Of a DNA stretch of 23,026 nt, positions 1-9,139 are shown one piece after another (the stretch's first letter is position 1; the number at the start of each line of letters is the position of its first letter). The notes under the pieces are model-generated. The model had not been told where the DNA came from. It saw only the letters and a list, made by a program, of their open reading frames with translations, and ran no database searches. Source of the DNA: Chara braunii (taxonomy: Eukaryota; Streptophyta; Charophyceae; Charales; Characeae). Location: assembly GCA_003427395.1 (NCBI GenBank), contig BFEA01000047.1:4462542-4485567 (forward strand), read 5' to 3'. The translations under genes were made by a program, and so were the position numbers.

Positions 1-298
1 GTAACTCGTTATCAAAAGAGAAGAGAGTGGAGGGAGAATAGACAAAGGAGAGGAAGAGAGATCACACAGTAATAAACCCTTCAGATCCCTCTCCTTCTCC
101 GGGCTTCTTCCCACACCACATCCTTAATGATAATAAGTATATTCTTGATCACACACAATAGTGCCACGTGGAACTTTATCTCATGAAGACTCCGAAGACA
201 CAGCAGATTTCCAGTGACGACGTCAACCTCAAGTGAGTACCCGATTCCCTACATCCACAGATCCCGATCTTCCTCCTCCTCGCAACCAGTCACCTCAT
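1..298. other. Anonymous 5' flank, no gene seen
   Basis: No convincing coding frame. The first 60 bases are purine-rich (GA-rich). A CACGTG G-box core lies at 165-170, which can occur by chance, so no promoter is claimed. Short frames starting near 214 run into the minisatellite and read as low-complexity Ser/Pro/His protein. Confidence 0.5.
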
Positions 299-620
299 GT
301 AGACAGCATGGACAATGCCACATCAGCAATCTAAACAGGTGGCATTCGCCACATCATCAATGTAGACCAGTAGCAGCGCCACGTAAACCAGAGGCAGCAC
401 CACATCAGCATGCCACGTAGACTAGAGGCAGCGCCACATATACCAGAGGCAGCGCCACATCACCATGCCGTGTCGACCAGAGGCAGTGCCACATATACCA
501 GAGGCTGTGCCACGTCAGCATGCCACGTCGACCAGAGGCAGCACCACATATACCAGAGGCAGCGCCACATCAGCATACCAGGTAGACCAGAGGTAGCGCC
601 ACGTCAGCATAGCCTGGCGT
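299..620. repeat. 55-bp tandem minisatellite, about 4.5 clear copies plus diverged edge units
   Basis: From about 363 to 618 a unit of about 55 bp recurs. Each unit opens with a GTAGACCAGAGGCAG-like start, then GCCACATATACCAGAGGCAG, then CGCCACATCAGCATGCCAC. The unit is itself a doublet, because CCAGAGGCAGCGCCACAT occurs twice per period. A more diverged unit precedes it (299-362) and a half unit ends it (about 583-618). Frames across it give repetitive peptides rich in His, Ala, Pro and Arg in more than one phase, as expected from tandem DNA rather than selected protein. Confidence 0.8.
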
Positions 621-1140
621 ACTGAGAAAACGCCAGCATGCTGCCTCCAGCTCGTGCTGTCGCCCGCAGCGCCTGTGCACAGCCAGCATGTAGCCAGCGT
701 CTATCCAAAGTCGAGCCAGCGTCAAAGCAGCATAGCAAGACTGAATGCCTTAACTTCCTCGAGGCCAGCCTTAAGTAGTAGTCAGCGAGGCTGTCTGGCC
801 TTGGTGCATTTCCCCTCAGTCGTCCAGATTGACTCACAGCTGAAGGCCCGGATTGTACAGTTGCAGACTTCTCCCTTGGACCTGATGCTGTCTGGGTACC
901 TGCGTACAAACAAGTGTGTGTGCTTGACCTGCGGCCGGGGCTAGGTACCTTTGGACTTTGACTGTTGGGTGGACCGACAGTTGACCAAAGTCAACTGTCA
1001 CACGCCCAGGCCCTGAATTTGTGAAGGGCCTTTTCTGCCCTGGTTCGGCCTGGGCTGAGGGCGGCCAAGTAGGCCTTCTGTTGACCCTTAGTTCCACGAG
1101 ACATATGGCATGGGTTATTGCAGTAACCCCTCCACAGAAA
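621..1140. other. Unassigned DNA upstream of the chromovirus fragment
   Basis: No frame here looks like a known protein. Short AGCCAGC-type motifs recur at about 660-725, and a perfect hairpin sits at 976-999. Because a chromovirus pol fragment starts just downstream, this may be its decayed 5' part, but nothing in the sequence proves it. Confidence 0.4.
976..999. other. Perfect 10-bp stem-loop
   Basis: GACAGTTGAC (976-985) is followed by the loop CAAA and then its exact complement (990-999). No T-run follows. The role is unknown. Confidence 0.7.
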
Positions 1141-1544
1141 GCAAGAGTCGTTGCTAAGTATCCAGACCTGCAAGAGGAACCACCCCGAGTAGTGGATAGG
1201 GAGATAGTCCACGGAATAGACATTTTCCCAGAGATCAAAGCCCTCAAAGACAGGATCTATAGGATGCTTCCAGCAGAGTCAGATGAGCTTTGCATGCAAC
1301 TAAAGGGATTGACTGACAAGGGATGGATGACCATGCACTTCACCTTACAACCCTCTTCTATTCCTACCAAAGAAAAGAGGCACCCTGAGGATGTGCATTG
1401 ACTATAAGGGCCTCAGTGCCATCAACATGCATAATGCCAAGCCCCTACCCCACATCAATGATGGCTTGGATAGGGTGCAAGGATGGCGGATACCATCAGA
1501 TGTAGATAAGACCCAAAGCATCCTATGCCGGATGATATGGACCT
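1141..1544 (+). pseudogene. Decayed Ty3/gypsy chromovirus pol, N-terminal part of reverse transcriptase
   Basis: Frame 1 (1141-1326) reads YPDLQEEPPRVVDREIVHGI, then a DRIYRM segment and LTDKGW. This is the linker and fingers region that precedes the RT core in gypsy pol. About 60 bp after this has lost the usual fingers motif. Frame 2 (1391-1483) then reads MCIDYKGLSAIN, PLPHINDGLDRVQG, the next RT block. Frame 3 (1488-1511) gives GYHQM, a stop, then IRP. So two frame changes and at least two stops lie inside 400 bp. The RT breaks off just before the block that begins with KTTF, and that block appears at 12537. The copy is dead. Family assignment is good; joining it to the 12.5-kb fragment is inference. 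Confidence 0.8.
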
Positions 1545-2041
1545 GCAGCAGAAAATCAAAGCTAAATTTGCGAGGGTATGGCTGGTGGGAGGCAGGGTAG
1601 CGGACATAAATGTTTCCTGCATATGGTGGAAAGACTGGCACAATTCAGAAGTGGGGCTTAGAAGGTAGGGGTCCCAATCAGCAGACACGCAGGACCCAAT
1701 ACAGGCCACATAAATTCGACAGCATGGCAGAGAGGAGGAGATCTGCAAAGAAACAGTCGACAACCTACAAGATCCTCTCTCCAGCAGGACATCCCCGACA
1801 AGTTTCAGGGGTTTTTGGCTTCCACACCTCATAAGTCTTTCTTGGTTTCACGTTAAATTTGGCACGTTTGAAAAAACAAATGTGAGAGAAAACGTAGAGG
1901 GAAGGCATGCCGACAGTCAATCCTCCAGATATCTGGAGCAATCAATGCTGATCAGGGGTCCTTCGGCCGAACAGAAGGAAGCGTGAGGTTGTTCTTGTTG
2001 TATTTCTGACTTGCCAGAGGAATAGGAACCGAACTGATGCT
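1545..2041 (+). mobile_element. Left half of LINE-tail retroposon X (SINE or 5'-truncated LINE)
   Basis: The recognisable part is 1895-2041. It shares with 14281-14440 and 12201-12345 an ordered set of blocks: a palindromic stem (CTCCAGATATCTGGAG, 1923-1938), CAATCAATGCTG, a TCCTT/AAGGA stem (1959-1979), then TTCTGACTTGCC and GGAATAGGAACCGAACTGAT. The module stops being recognisable near 2041. Its missing end, with the same diagnostic GAACTG, reappears at 12424 just after the LINE A-rich tail. I read this as X split by insertion of the LINE. The segment 1545-1895 has no identifiable content; short frames give only weak peptide. The left end is placed by a degenerate 13/16 match, CCGGATGATATGGACC (1528-1543) against CCCGATAATATGACC (12514-12528). 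Confidence 0.5.
2025..2041 (+). repeat. Probable LINE target-site duplication, left copy
   Basis: GGAACCGAACTGATGCT is identical to 12424-12440. The LINE's own tail has GGAACCGGACTG at this point (12328-12339), so the shared GAACTG links the two flanks to each other rather than to the LINE. The motif belongs to a conserved module, so identity alone is not proof. Confidence 0.55.
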
Positions 2042-3853
2042 GCCCGCGAGCGGAAAACCACGCGACCTGAAATCCGGGAAGCCATAGCCAAAGGTCAAGG
2101 CGTACGCCCCGGGCGCGCGCCCATACCATCGGATGCCAAAAGTTCTTAGACCATGACCATCGACAAGCAACTGCGCAATCAGCTTCAATCGACTTCAATC
2201 GGCATCAAAGAAGCCGGACTCGCCATTGCCTGAGGAGACCAAGTTTAATCCAGTCAATCCCCGGAATCGCCACAACCGAGCCTGCTTCGAAGACAAAGCT
2301 CCGATTTGGTGAAAACTACTAATCCTCCCTCGATTCTCATCACACCTCCACCCTCAGCCCCATCCTTTGACTACTCGAGCCCCCCCCTATCCCAGCTTTG
2401 CCTGCCCCCCGTCCGGACTCCGGCGATCTTCTAATTACTCCGTTCTCTGAATCCGACCCACCTCAATCTCGTCTCCCCCCCCAACCCCCGTCCTCGCCTC
2501 TCGTCCAATCTCTATCCAAAACCCAACTTCGACTACCTCACATCCCGATCTGGTCCCTCACCACCGCTGACAGCCCAATCCCGACGTTCACTCCCTCCCT
2601 TCCCGACTTCGTCCCCCTCCCGATCCCATCTCCCGCCTCTCTCCGCTTTTCAACCCACCGAAGCTTTGAACACCATCCCAACTCCCAGCCACACCTTCAC
2701 CCCCCGGGTCCTCCCAATCCCGCTCCTTTCCGACCCTGCCCCACCACAATCCAGACTCCCCCACATCCCCCAATCTCATCTCCCCAACAATCCCAATTTT
2801 CACTACCTCCCATCCTGACTTCGTCTCTCCCTAGCACAGATAGTTCCGAGCTCTATCTCCCCCCAAATCTCTCCACCCCTATCCCGACCTCGATTACCTT
2901 CCAAGCCCAATTTTCTCTCTCTCCCATTCCGACCTCGACTCCGGCCCAATCTCGTGTCTAGCTCCCGCCGATCCTAACCATACCAACTTCGTCTCCATTT
3001 CAACCTCCGACCTACCCTCGCCCCAATCCCCAACCCCGTCCTAAGTCATCTCCCCATTCCGATCTCGCCTTCTTCCCGTTCTCGATAAAACTCACCTTTT
3101 CCCCCTCAGTCCGGCTCACCTCCATCCCGACCAAGACCCCAACCCCAGCTTCGTCCTCCTTCCCGACTTTGACCCCCTCCCATCCCCGAACACAGCCCGC
3201 TCTGATCAAGTCCCACTCGACATCGACTTCCACCCAATCCCGATCCAGATCCCCCCCAAGCACAAATTAGTCCCCCCACATTCCCGATCAATCTCCTCTC
3301 TCGCCTACCTGGACCCTCGTCTCATCTCGGCCCCTATTCCATCCCGACATCCGATCCCATCCTACACCGATTTGTCACCTTCCACCCCCAACCAACCCTT
3401 GTCCCTTACGAACCATAACCTCAACCTCGGTTCTTCCACTCCCATAGCCCACCCCTTACTGCGCCACACTCGCCCACCCGGCCAGATCCCGTCCACCCAA
3501 TCTCAACTCTCCCACCTGTTCCCAAATCAGGACCGAGCCGAATCCGTCCTCACAACTCATCGTTCCACCCATCCCCCACCAATCCTTTCTTCCCAATTCA
3601 ACCGTCCACTTCCATCAGCATACTCACCTTCAGCGCACGCACTCATCCTCCGGGACGGCCCAGTCTCCAACACAACGTCCGGCAAGCGATAGCAGTAGCC
3701 GGCTGTTAGTTATGTAAGGCCCTCAGACTTCAGCACCATATCGAAGCAATTCCAAAGAGGGGAGGCCAAACGAGACCAAAATTTCCTCAGACAACTAACT
3801 CCCAAAGACCATACAATACCTCTCAACTCACCCAAAGCAGACACTTCCGCAAG
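2042..3853 (+). other. LINE 5' UTR with a long C-rich, G-poor tract
   Basis: The first 250 bases are GC-rich and hold a 12-bp palindrome, GGGCGCGCGCCC (2111-2122). From about 2330 to 3690 the plus strand is dominated by C, with T and A, and very little G. A loose motif of the type TCCCGACTTCGTC recurs irregularly (for example near 2604, 2813, 2889, 2927, 3055 and 3166). An open frame at 2398-2961 reads as Pro/Ser/Thr-rich low complexity and is better explained by the base bias. About 150 bases of ordinary composition precede the ORF1 start. Such a region could hold the internal promoter that a LINE needs; no core promoter element is recognisable. Confidence 0.6.
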
Positions 3854-6694
3854 ATGGCGATATCGTACTCAATGGCTGCCCAAAAAGCAATGAGCGAGAA
3901 GGAGAAACATGACTTTGCTTTAAGGCAAGGGGGTACGACAACAAGCAAAGCAGGTCAGACAGCTTCTCAGTCAGGTACAGTGTCAAGAACAAGTGAAACC
4001 AAGTCGCAATCTTTGGGGCAAAAGGCAATGGATTTCCTGTTGGAGCAGACACAAATCAAAGCAGAGATCAAGATCACGAAAGAGGTAATCAAGGGGGAAG
4101 GGGGGAAGGAGGAAGAAGTGGAAGTTTGGGAATACCCAGAAGAGGACATCCAATCACTGAATGAGCTGTACGAGAAGCATGCTGTCCTCTTCAACTTCTC
4201 GGGGAGAAGCAGAGAGTTGCCACTGAACGAGAAGAGAAGGTGGGTGATGGACAGGCTGACAGCTATGGAGGAGGTACCAGGGAAGGAACCAGAGGTCTCG
4301 TACCACAGGAGGGGAAGGTATGCGGTGATGATAGTCTGTGTGGATCCTACCTACGCCCAGTACCTGATGTCGATTGGCTCATTGAAGTGCAAAGGAGCGG
4401 TAGTCACAATCCAACCTTGGAAGCCGCCAAGACCACCGCAGGCCGAGGCATCAAGACACAGGCAATCAATGTTGAGGAACCATTTATGGGTACAGTTTGA
4501 CAATCTATCGGAGGGAATGCATAGTTTCGTACAAAGAAGATTGGACGAAGAATTCCCAAGCAACCCGATCATAGAATGGCTCCCAACCAATCCCGATTTT
4601 CTGGCACCTAACCACGATGCAAGGGTGGCTTGCTTGGAGGTTAAGTCAGGGGCACCGCCGAAACTCCCAGACCAATGGATCTTCAAGAAAAGTGGCCAGA
4701 GAATCACAGTCTTCATCTCCACCAAGACTAACCCATTCTGCTTCAAATGCAGGGGTAGAGGCCATCTAGGTACCTCTTGTCCACAAGGGGGTTCAGGAGG
4801 AGCAGAAGTAAAACGGGTGGCATTGAGACAATTTATGCTCCAGGAATGTGAGAACAAACCAGGTGTCTGGTATATCAATTCATCCCAGTACAGGGGATGG
4901 ATATTTGATGACAACCTGGAAAATCCAAGGTGGGTGTCGGTCTTGAAGAGGGAACCAACACTCAAACGAGACATTTACCCGCCCTATGATAGTAGGTGGC
5001 AACACACGGGAGCCAAGAGAATGGAGGACAAGGAAACGGGCTACATCGTTAAGTCCATCTTGGACGATGCGGTCATGCAGGACGCCGAACCAAGACTGAA
5101 GCTCATGAAGGAACTGCACGAGGTCGGGAGAAATGCAGAATTGGCCTTTTTGGAAAATGCTGAAGCCAGAGCACAACAACAGGAGCAGATAAGAGGCCAC
5201 GAGGAGGGGTCAAAGGACTTAGAAGAGGGTAAGGGTGATAACATGGACTATGAGGACGGAGGGAGAAGTGGAACTGAAGGAGGAAGCACTTCCACAAAGA
5301 GAAAGGGAGATTCAAGGGGTGAGGATGGGTCCAACACTCAAGGAGAAAGCTCGCAGCACGGGAAAAGCAGACAAAAGGCCCAATCAGGGGAGGCTGATAC
5401 CGCAAGGGAGAAAGAGGAGGAAGGCGGAACCAGCAAGGAAGCTTCAGGGAGTTGGGGGAAGGAGAATGAGACTGACACAGGCTCACTAGGGGTGGCATCC
5501 AAAGGAACCAGGGCAGAGGACGAAGAGACAGGCAAAGCAGGTGGGAGAGAGGTGGTCTCGATGGAAAAGGACCCCTCAGAAGGCTCGTCACAGCACAAAG
5601 AGGACAGAAGCGGTTCCCAGGGGTCCCAGGAACTGGAGGACGAGGACAAAGTAAGAGAAAGGGCGAGAAGGAGAGGCATGCTCAATGTGGATAATATGAC
5701 AATGGAACAGATATTGCAAGCAGAGGAAGACCAGAGAGAGAGCTCAGGAGACACGGAGAACGAAGCCTCATCAGAGGAGGAGGAAGAAGAGGAGGAGGAA
5801 GAGCAGGACGAGTTGGATGAGAAAGACTGGTCAAGGGAACAATGGGTAAAAGAGGTCGAACAGCTGGAATGGGGAAGATTGGTCGAATGTGAAATCAGAC
5901 TGGCCCACCACAAACACCTGAGAAACCTTCAGCAAGTCACACAAGCAGGGGAGGACTTCACTTCAGAAAACAGATTTGAACTGCTAAGGAGAGAAGGAGA
6001 AATCAACGAGTTCTGTGCTTCTCAGTACACAAGCAAAACCCGCACAATCAGGAATGAGATCCACGAACAGCAAGAAGAATATGGGAGAAACTTCCAATGG
6101 CCAAAGACCTACCACAGCAAGGAAAGGAAGAGGGATGGTAAGAAACGGAAGGCACAGACGATGGAGGAACAAAGCGTTTCTGCTGGTCTGAAGAATGACT
6201 CAGTGGAGGATACAGCAATGGATGAGGACCGAGCGAATGGAGAGAGCGAAGTGGAAGAAGTGCAGGACTTGAGAAGGCAAGCAGCAATTCTGGTGGCACA
6301 GGTAATCCTTCTCAAGGATGAAAACAGGGAACTGGAAGAGGACACAACGAACGTGCAAAAAATAGCAAAGGGTCAATGGAAGGAAATAGAAGCAGCAGCT
6401 CGACTTGAAGCCAAGAATGGGACAAGGAGGAGAGTGGTCTTGCCTTGTAGATGGAACACAACACACTCAGACTGGGAGGTGGCAATTAACCAGTCTTTGC
6501 AGTTGTTAACAGCCCCAATGGAGGAATGCTCAGGCTCGGACCTGCAGAGATTAATAGGTGCGAAGGTGCCAGCTCGAGCCTTCATACTGAGAGAGGGAGG
6601 AGAGGAACCGATGACAATTGGGGAAGAAAGAGAGGAGGAGGCAACAGTCGACTTTGGACCGATACTATTCCAAATGGGGCAGAGTCCACATTAA
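3854..6694 (+). CDS. LINE ORF1 protein (DUF4283-like domain plus CCHC zinc knuckle, long acidic tail)
   Basis: 946 residues, uninterrupted, starting at ATG 3854. ORF1 proteins of plant L1 elements bind LINE RNA and form the ribonucleoprotein. Residues about 105-295 fit the DUF4283 pattern (VVTIQPWKPP, LWVQFDNL, ARVACLEVKS). They are followed directly by a perfect CX2CX4HX4C knuckle, CFKCRGRGHLGTSC, at residues 296-309 (4739-4780). From about residue 420 to 800 the chain is highly charged and low in complexity (Glu, Lys, Gly, Ser), with an unbroken Glu run near residue 642 (about 5777-5809). Residues about 805-860 look like a coiled coil (AAILVAQVILLKDENRELEE). It is long for an ORF1, mostly because of the charged insert. 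The minus-strand frames under it are Ser-rich mirrors of the GA-rich DNA. Confidence 0.85.
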   Translation: MAISYSMAAQKAMSEKEKHDFALRQGGTTTSKAGQTASQSGTVSRTSETKSQSLGQKAMDFLLEQTQIKAEIKITKEVIKGEGGKEEEVEVWEYPEEDIQSLNELYEKHAVLFNFSGRSRELPLNEKRRWVMDRLTAMEEVPGKEPEVSYHRRGRYAVMIVCVDPTYAQYLMSIGSLKCKGAVVTIQPWKPPRPPQAEASRHRQSMLRNHLWVQFDNLSEGMHSFVQRRLDEEFPSNPIIEWLPTNPDFLAPNHDARVACLEVKSGAPPKLPDQWIFKKSGQRITVFISTKTNPFCFKCRGRGHLGTSCPQGGSGGAEVKRVALRQFMLQECENKPGVWYINSSQYRGWIFDDNLENPRWVSVLKREPTLKRDIYPPYDSRWQHTGAKRMEDKETGYIVKSILDDAVMQDAEPRLKLMKELHEVGRNAELAFLENAEARAQQQEQIRGHEEGSKDLEEGKGDNMDYEDGGRSGTEGGSTSTKRKGDSRGEDGSNTQGESSQHGKSRQKAQSGEADTAREKEEEGGTSKEASGSWGKENETDTGSLGVASKGTRAEDEETGKAGGREVVSMEKDPSEGSSQHKEDRSGSQGSQELEDEDKVRERARRRGMLNVDNMTMEQILQAEEDQRESSGDTENEASSEEEEEEEEEEQDELDEKDWSREQWVKEVEQLEWGRLVECEIRLAHHKHLRNLQQVTQAGEDFTSENRFELLRREGEINEFCASQYTSKTRTIRNEIHEQQEEYGRNFQWPKTYHSKERKRDGKKRKAQTMEEQSVSAGLKNDSVEDTAMDEDRANGESEVEEVQDLRRQAAILVAQVILLKDENRELEEDTTNVQKIAKGQWKEIEAAARLEAKNGTRRRVVLPCRWNTTHSDWEVAINQSLQLLTAPMEECSGSDLQRLIGAKVPARAFILREGGEEPMTIGEEREEEATVDFGPILFQMGQSPH

Positions 6695-6897
6695 GGGAGG
6701 GGTTGATCTGGATGCCCTGGCAGGTAGTGGAAACCATTCCCTACGGACTACTGGGAGGGGAAGTAGGGGCGGAATGGGTGGCTAGATGCACAGCGGTGGC
6801 AGTGAAGATGGAGGCGTTGGGGTGGAAGCCGAACTTCTTCGAGAAAAGGGTAACTGAGGTAGCAATCACCATAGATCTCACCCCTCTAGACACTTGA
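6692..6897 (+). pseudogene. Out-of-frame coding segment between ORF1 and ORF2
   Basis: After the ORF1 stop at 6692-6694, the -1 frame stays open (from 6526) to a stop at 6895-6897. It encodes an ordinary globular-looking peptide (IWMPWQVVETIPYGLLGGEV, then WVARCTAVAVKMEALGWKPN and a VAITIDL stretch). Its composition is quite unlike the charged ORF1 tail. It could be the true ORF1 C terminus, displaced by a small indel near 6600-6690, or a short overlapping ORF reached by frameshifting. I do not recognise a domain. The ORF2 ATG follows 46 bases later. Confidence 0.45.
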
Positions 6898-6943
6898 AAA
6901 TGGAAAGATAGAAGAGAAGTCCACATTCTAACAAGGAGACCCA

Positions 6944-8026
6944 ATGGAGAGAGGAGAGTTAGAGAGACCAAGAAAGCAGAGAAGAAGGATTAAGGGGGGA
7001 ACGGGTCTACCGGAACTCAAAATATCGTCATGGAATGTGAATGGGCTGATTGGGATATTAGAGAATGGAGACGAGTGGCAAAATGTAGTAAATTACTCAG
7101 AATGGTTCACTTCTTCTCCACCGGATTTCTTGTGTTTGCAGGAAACACACTTACAAGAATCTGAAGGGCACCAGAAAACGAAGTACCAGATAGAGAAGAA
7201 ACTGCAAAGAATTAAAGCAGCATGGTGGGCCCCAGCAGCAAGCAACCATTCCACGGGGGTGGTTATACTACAGAACAAAAGGGCGAAAGCGGCAGACAAG
7301 ATTATCATCACAGAAACAAAGGTGGATGAGGAGGAGGGCAGATGGGTCAAGATCGACTTGGAGCTGCATGAGGAACCCTACACGCTACTGTCGATTTACT
7401 GTCCGAACGGTTATCAACAAAGAATAGATATGATCGAAAGGCTCAAGGAACTCCTGTATGGGAATAGACATCTGATCTTAGTAGGGGACTGGAATGCCAC
7501 CTTAGATCCTAGCCTAGGCAGAATTTCAGGAGGCTTTAGATCAGAGGAGGAGGGTTGGAAAGAAGAATCGCTACCGATTCATGGGCTAATGACGATTTTA
7601 GAACTCTTAGACCCCTTTAGGTTACTCTTCCCGGATGAAAGACAATTCACCTACCGTAAGAGAAACCGTAGCCAGCACGTGTCGGCTTCAAGGATAGACT
7701 ATTTCCTAACATCACCAGGCATAACGGGCATGTTGCATTCAGTAATCATAGGTAGCCTACCGTACGGCTTGGGTTTGGACCACAAACCTATCCTATTGAG
7801 TTTGACATCAGACAAGCAAATCAGCAGGGGTAACGGGTTTTACAAAATCAATAACTCCCTCCTAAAAACTAATGAAATGAGACAGGCGGTCTTACAAGTG
7901 TGCCAAGAACACAACCCGGACACACATTCATTCCCAAAACTGCTAACATCATTGTCTAAGGCTTCTGCAATAGTGGCTAGGAGGCTGGCGACGAAGAGGA
8001 AGGAAAGAGAGGAAGAACTGACGTGA
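6944..8026 (+). pseudogene. LINE ORF2, part 1: apurinic-type endonuclease domain
   Basis: ATG at 6944 opens a 360-residue frame ending at an in-frame TGA (8024-8026). It carries the exonuclease-endonuclease-phosphatase signature of L1 ORF2, the domain that nicks target DNA to prime reverse transcription: SSWNVNG (Asn31), CLQETH (Glu67), VGDWNATLD (Asp182, Asn184), SRIDYFL (Asp252) and GLDHKPIL (Asp279-His280). All main catalytic positions are visible. The usual Ser before the last Asp-His is Leu here. The frame resumes directly after the TGA in the same phase, so the stop is a point mutation inside one long ORF2 and not a gene end. Confidence 0.85.
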
Positions 8027-9139
8027 GCAATAGATATAGCAAAGCGCAATACTATTTATCGGCCAGGAGATGAAATATATGAAAAAGTATTAGAGGCAGC
8101 AAGAGGCGAGATGGCAGAATGGCAACGCTGGAAAATGAAAGGTTTAAGAATGAGAGCTAGAATCAAAGAATGGGAGGAAGGGGAGAGAATGACCAAATTC
8201 TTCTTCCAAACAATCAAGACTAGGGGCAGGAACAATCTCACCTATAGTAAACTATATACATCAGTGGAAGACCAGTTCCCTAAGTCTAGGGTTGAGGAGG
8301 CGAGATCAAAGTTTCTGAATTACCTTCAGAACACAATTTCACGAAAGCACGCGGCCATGCTAGACGAACCCTTAACACAGGAGGAGTTATGGGAGGCACT
8401 AATAACGATGACCCCGAATAAAACCCCGGGAAAAGACGGCCTGACTAGAGAATTCTGGCTAGAATTTTGGCCAATTTTGGGCGAGTACCTGTCCTTTCTG
8501 GAACAGGCATGGCAGGTAGAGGGTATAGGAAGCCAGCCCGCAACGGGGATAGTCACGGTGCTTTACAAAAAAGGGAGTCCAATGGACATACGAAATTATA
8601 GACCAATAACCTTATTGACTCTCACACACAAAATAGTAGCCACGGCGCTAGCTAATCGCTTATCCAAGATCACAGGGGGTTGCTTCCATCTAGATCAAAC
8701 AGGATTCATATCGGGTAGGTTTATCGTGGACAATGTCATGTGCCTAACAGAATCGGTCCGATATATAAGGGACAAGAGAATCAATGCCGCCATTCTTTTT
8801 TTCGACTTCGAAAAGGCTTACGACCAGGTCAGTTGGCCTTTCCTGCAATTGTGCATGGAAAAGATGGGGGTAGGGTCGAACTTTAGGAAGTGGATCAGGG
8901 TCTTATATAACAATGCGCAAGGACAAGTACAGATTAACGGTCACTTATCTTCGACCTATCCGATGTCAAGGTCGGTTAGGCAAGGGGAACCCTTAGTTGT
9001 TCCCATCTTTCTCTTCATAATGGAGGCAATAGCCTCCTTCCTGAGAAAAGACCCGTCAATAGAAAGATTAACAGCACCACCGGACCAGCAAGAACACAAG
9101 GTGGTAATCCCCACAACGTTACTGTTCGCGGATGATTAG
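8027..9139 (+). pseudogene. LINE ORF2, part 2: reverse transcriptase fingers and palm
   Basis: This is the same phase as part 1, open from 8027 to a TAG at 9137-9139. Visible motifs: NKTPGKDGLTREFW (about 8414-8455), YKKGSPMDIRNYRPITLL (about 8564-8617), DQTGFISGRF, the catalytic block FFDFEKAYDQVSW (about 8798-8836), RQGEPLVVPIF (motif B, about 8978-9010) and LLFADD just before the TAG. Motif B lacks the usual PLSP/PLAP spacing of its second proline (PLVVP instead). The catalytic aspartates of motifs A and C are present. The TAG falls immediately after FADD, so a truncated product would end at the active site and be inactive. Confidence 0.85.

Noticed and set aside
214-625. Two overlapping short ORFs
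   Set aside because: They translate the minisatellite in different phases; repetitive peptides with no sign of selection.
1610-1834. Short ORF in the segment before module X
   Set aside because: No recognisable motif; comparable short frames exist on both strands.
2398-2961. 187-codon open frame rich in Pro, Ser and Thr
   Set aside because: It is explained by the C-rich, G-poor DNA of the LINE 5' UTR, which rarely makes stops; no domain or conserved pattern.
5338-5913. 191-codon Ser-rich ORF on the minus strand
   Set aside because: Mirror of the Glu-rich ORF1 coding strand; low complexity and no start context.
8024-9139. In-frame TGA and TAG as programmed readthrough
   Set aside because: No readthrough context is seen, and a phase change further on shows general decay.
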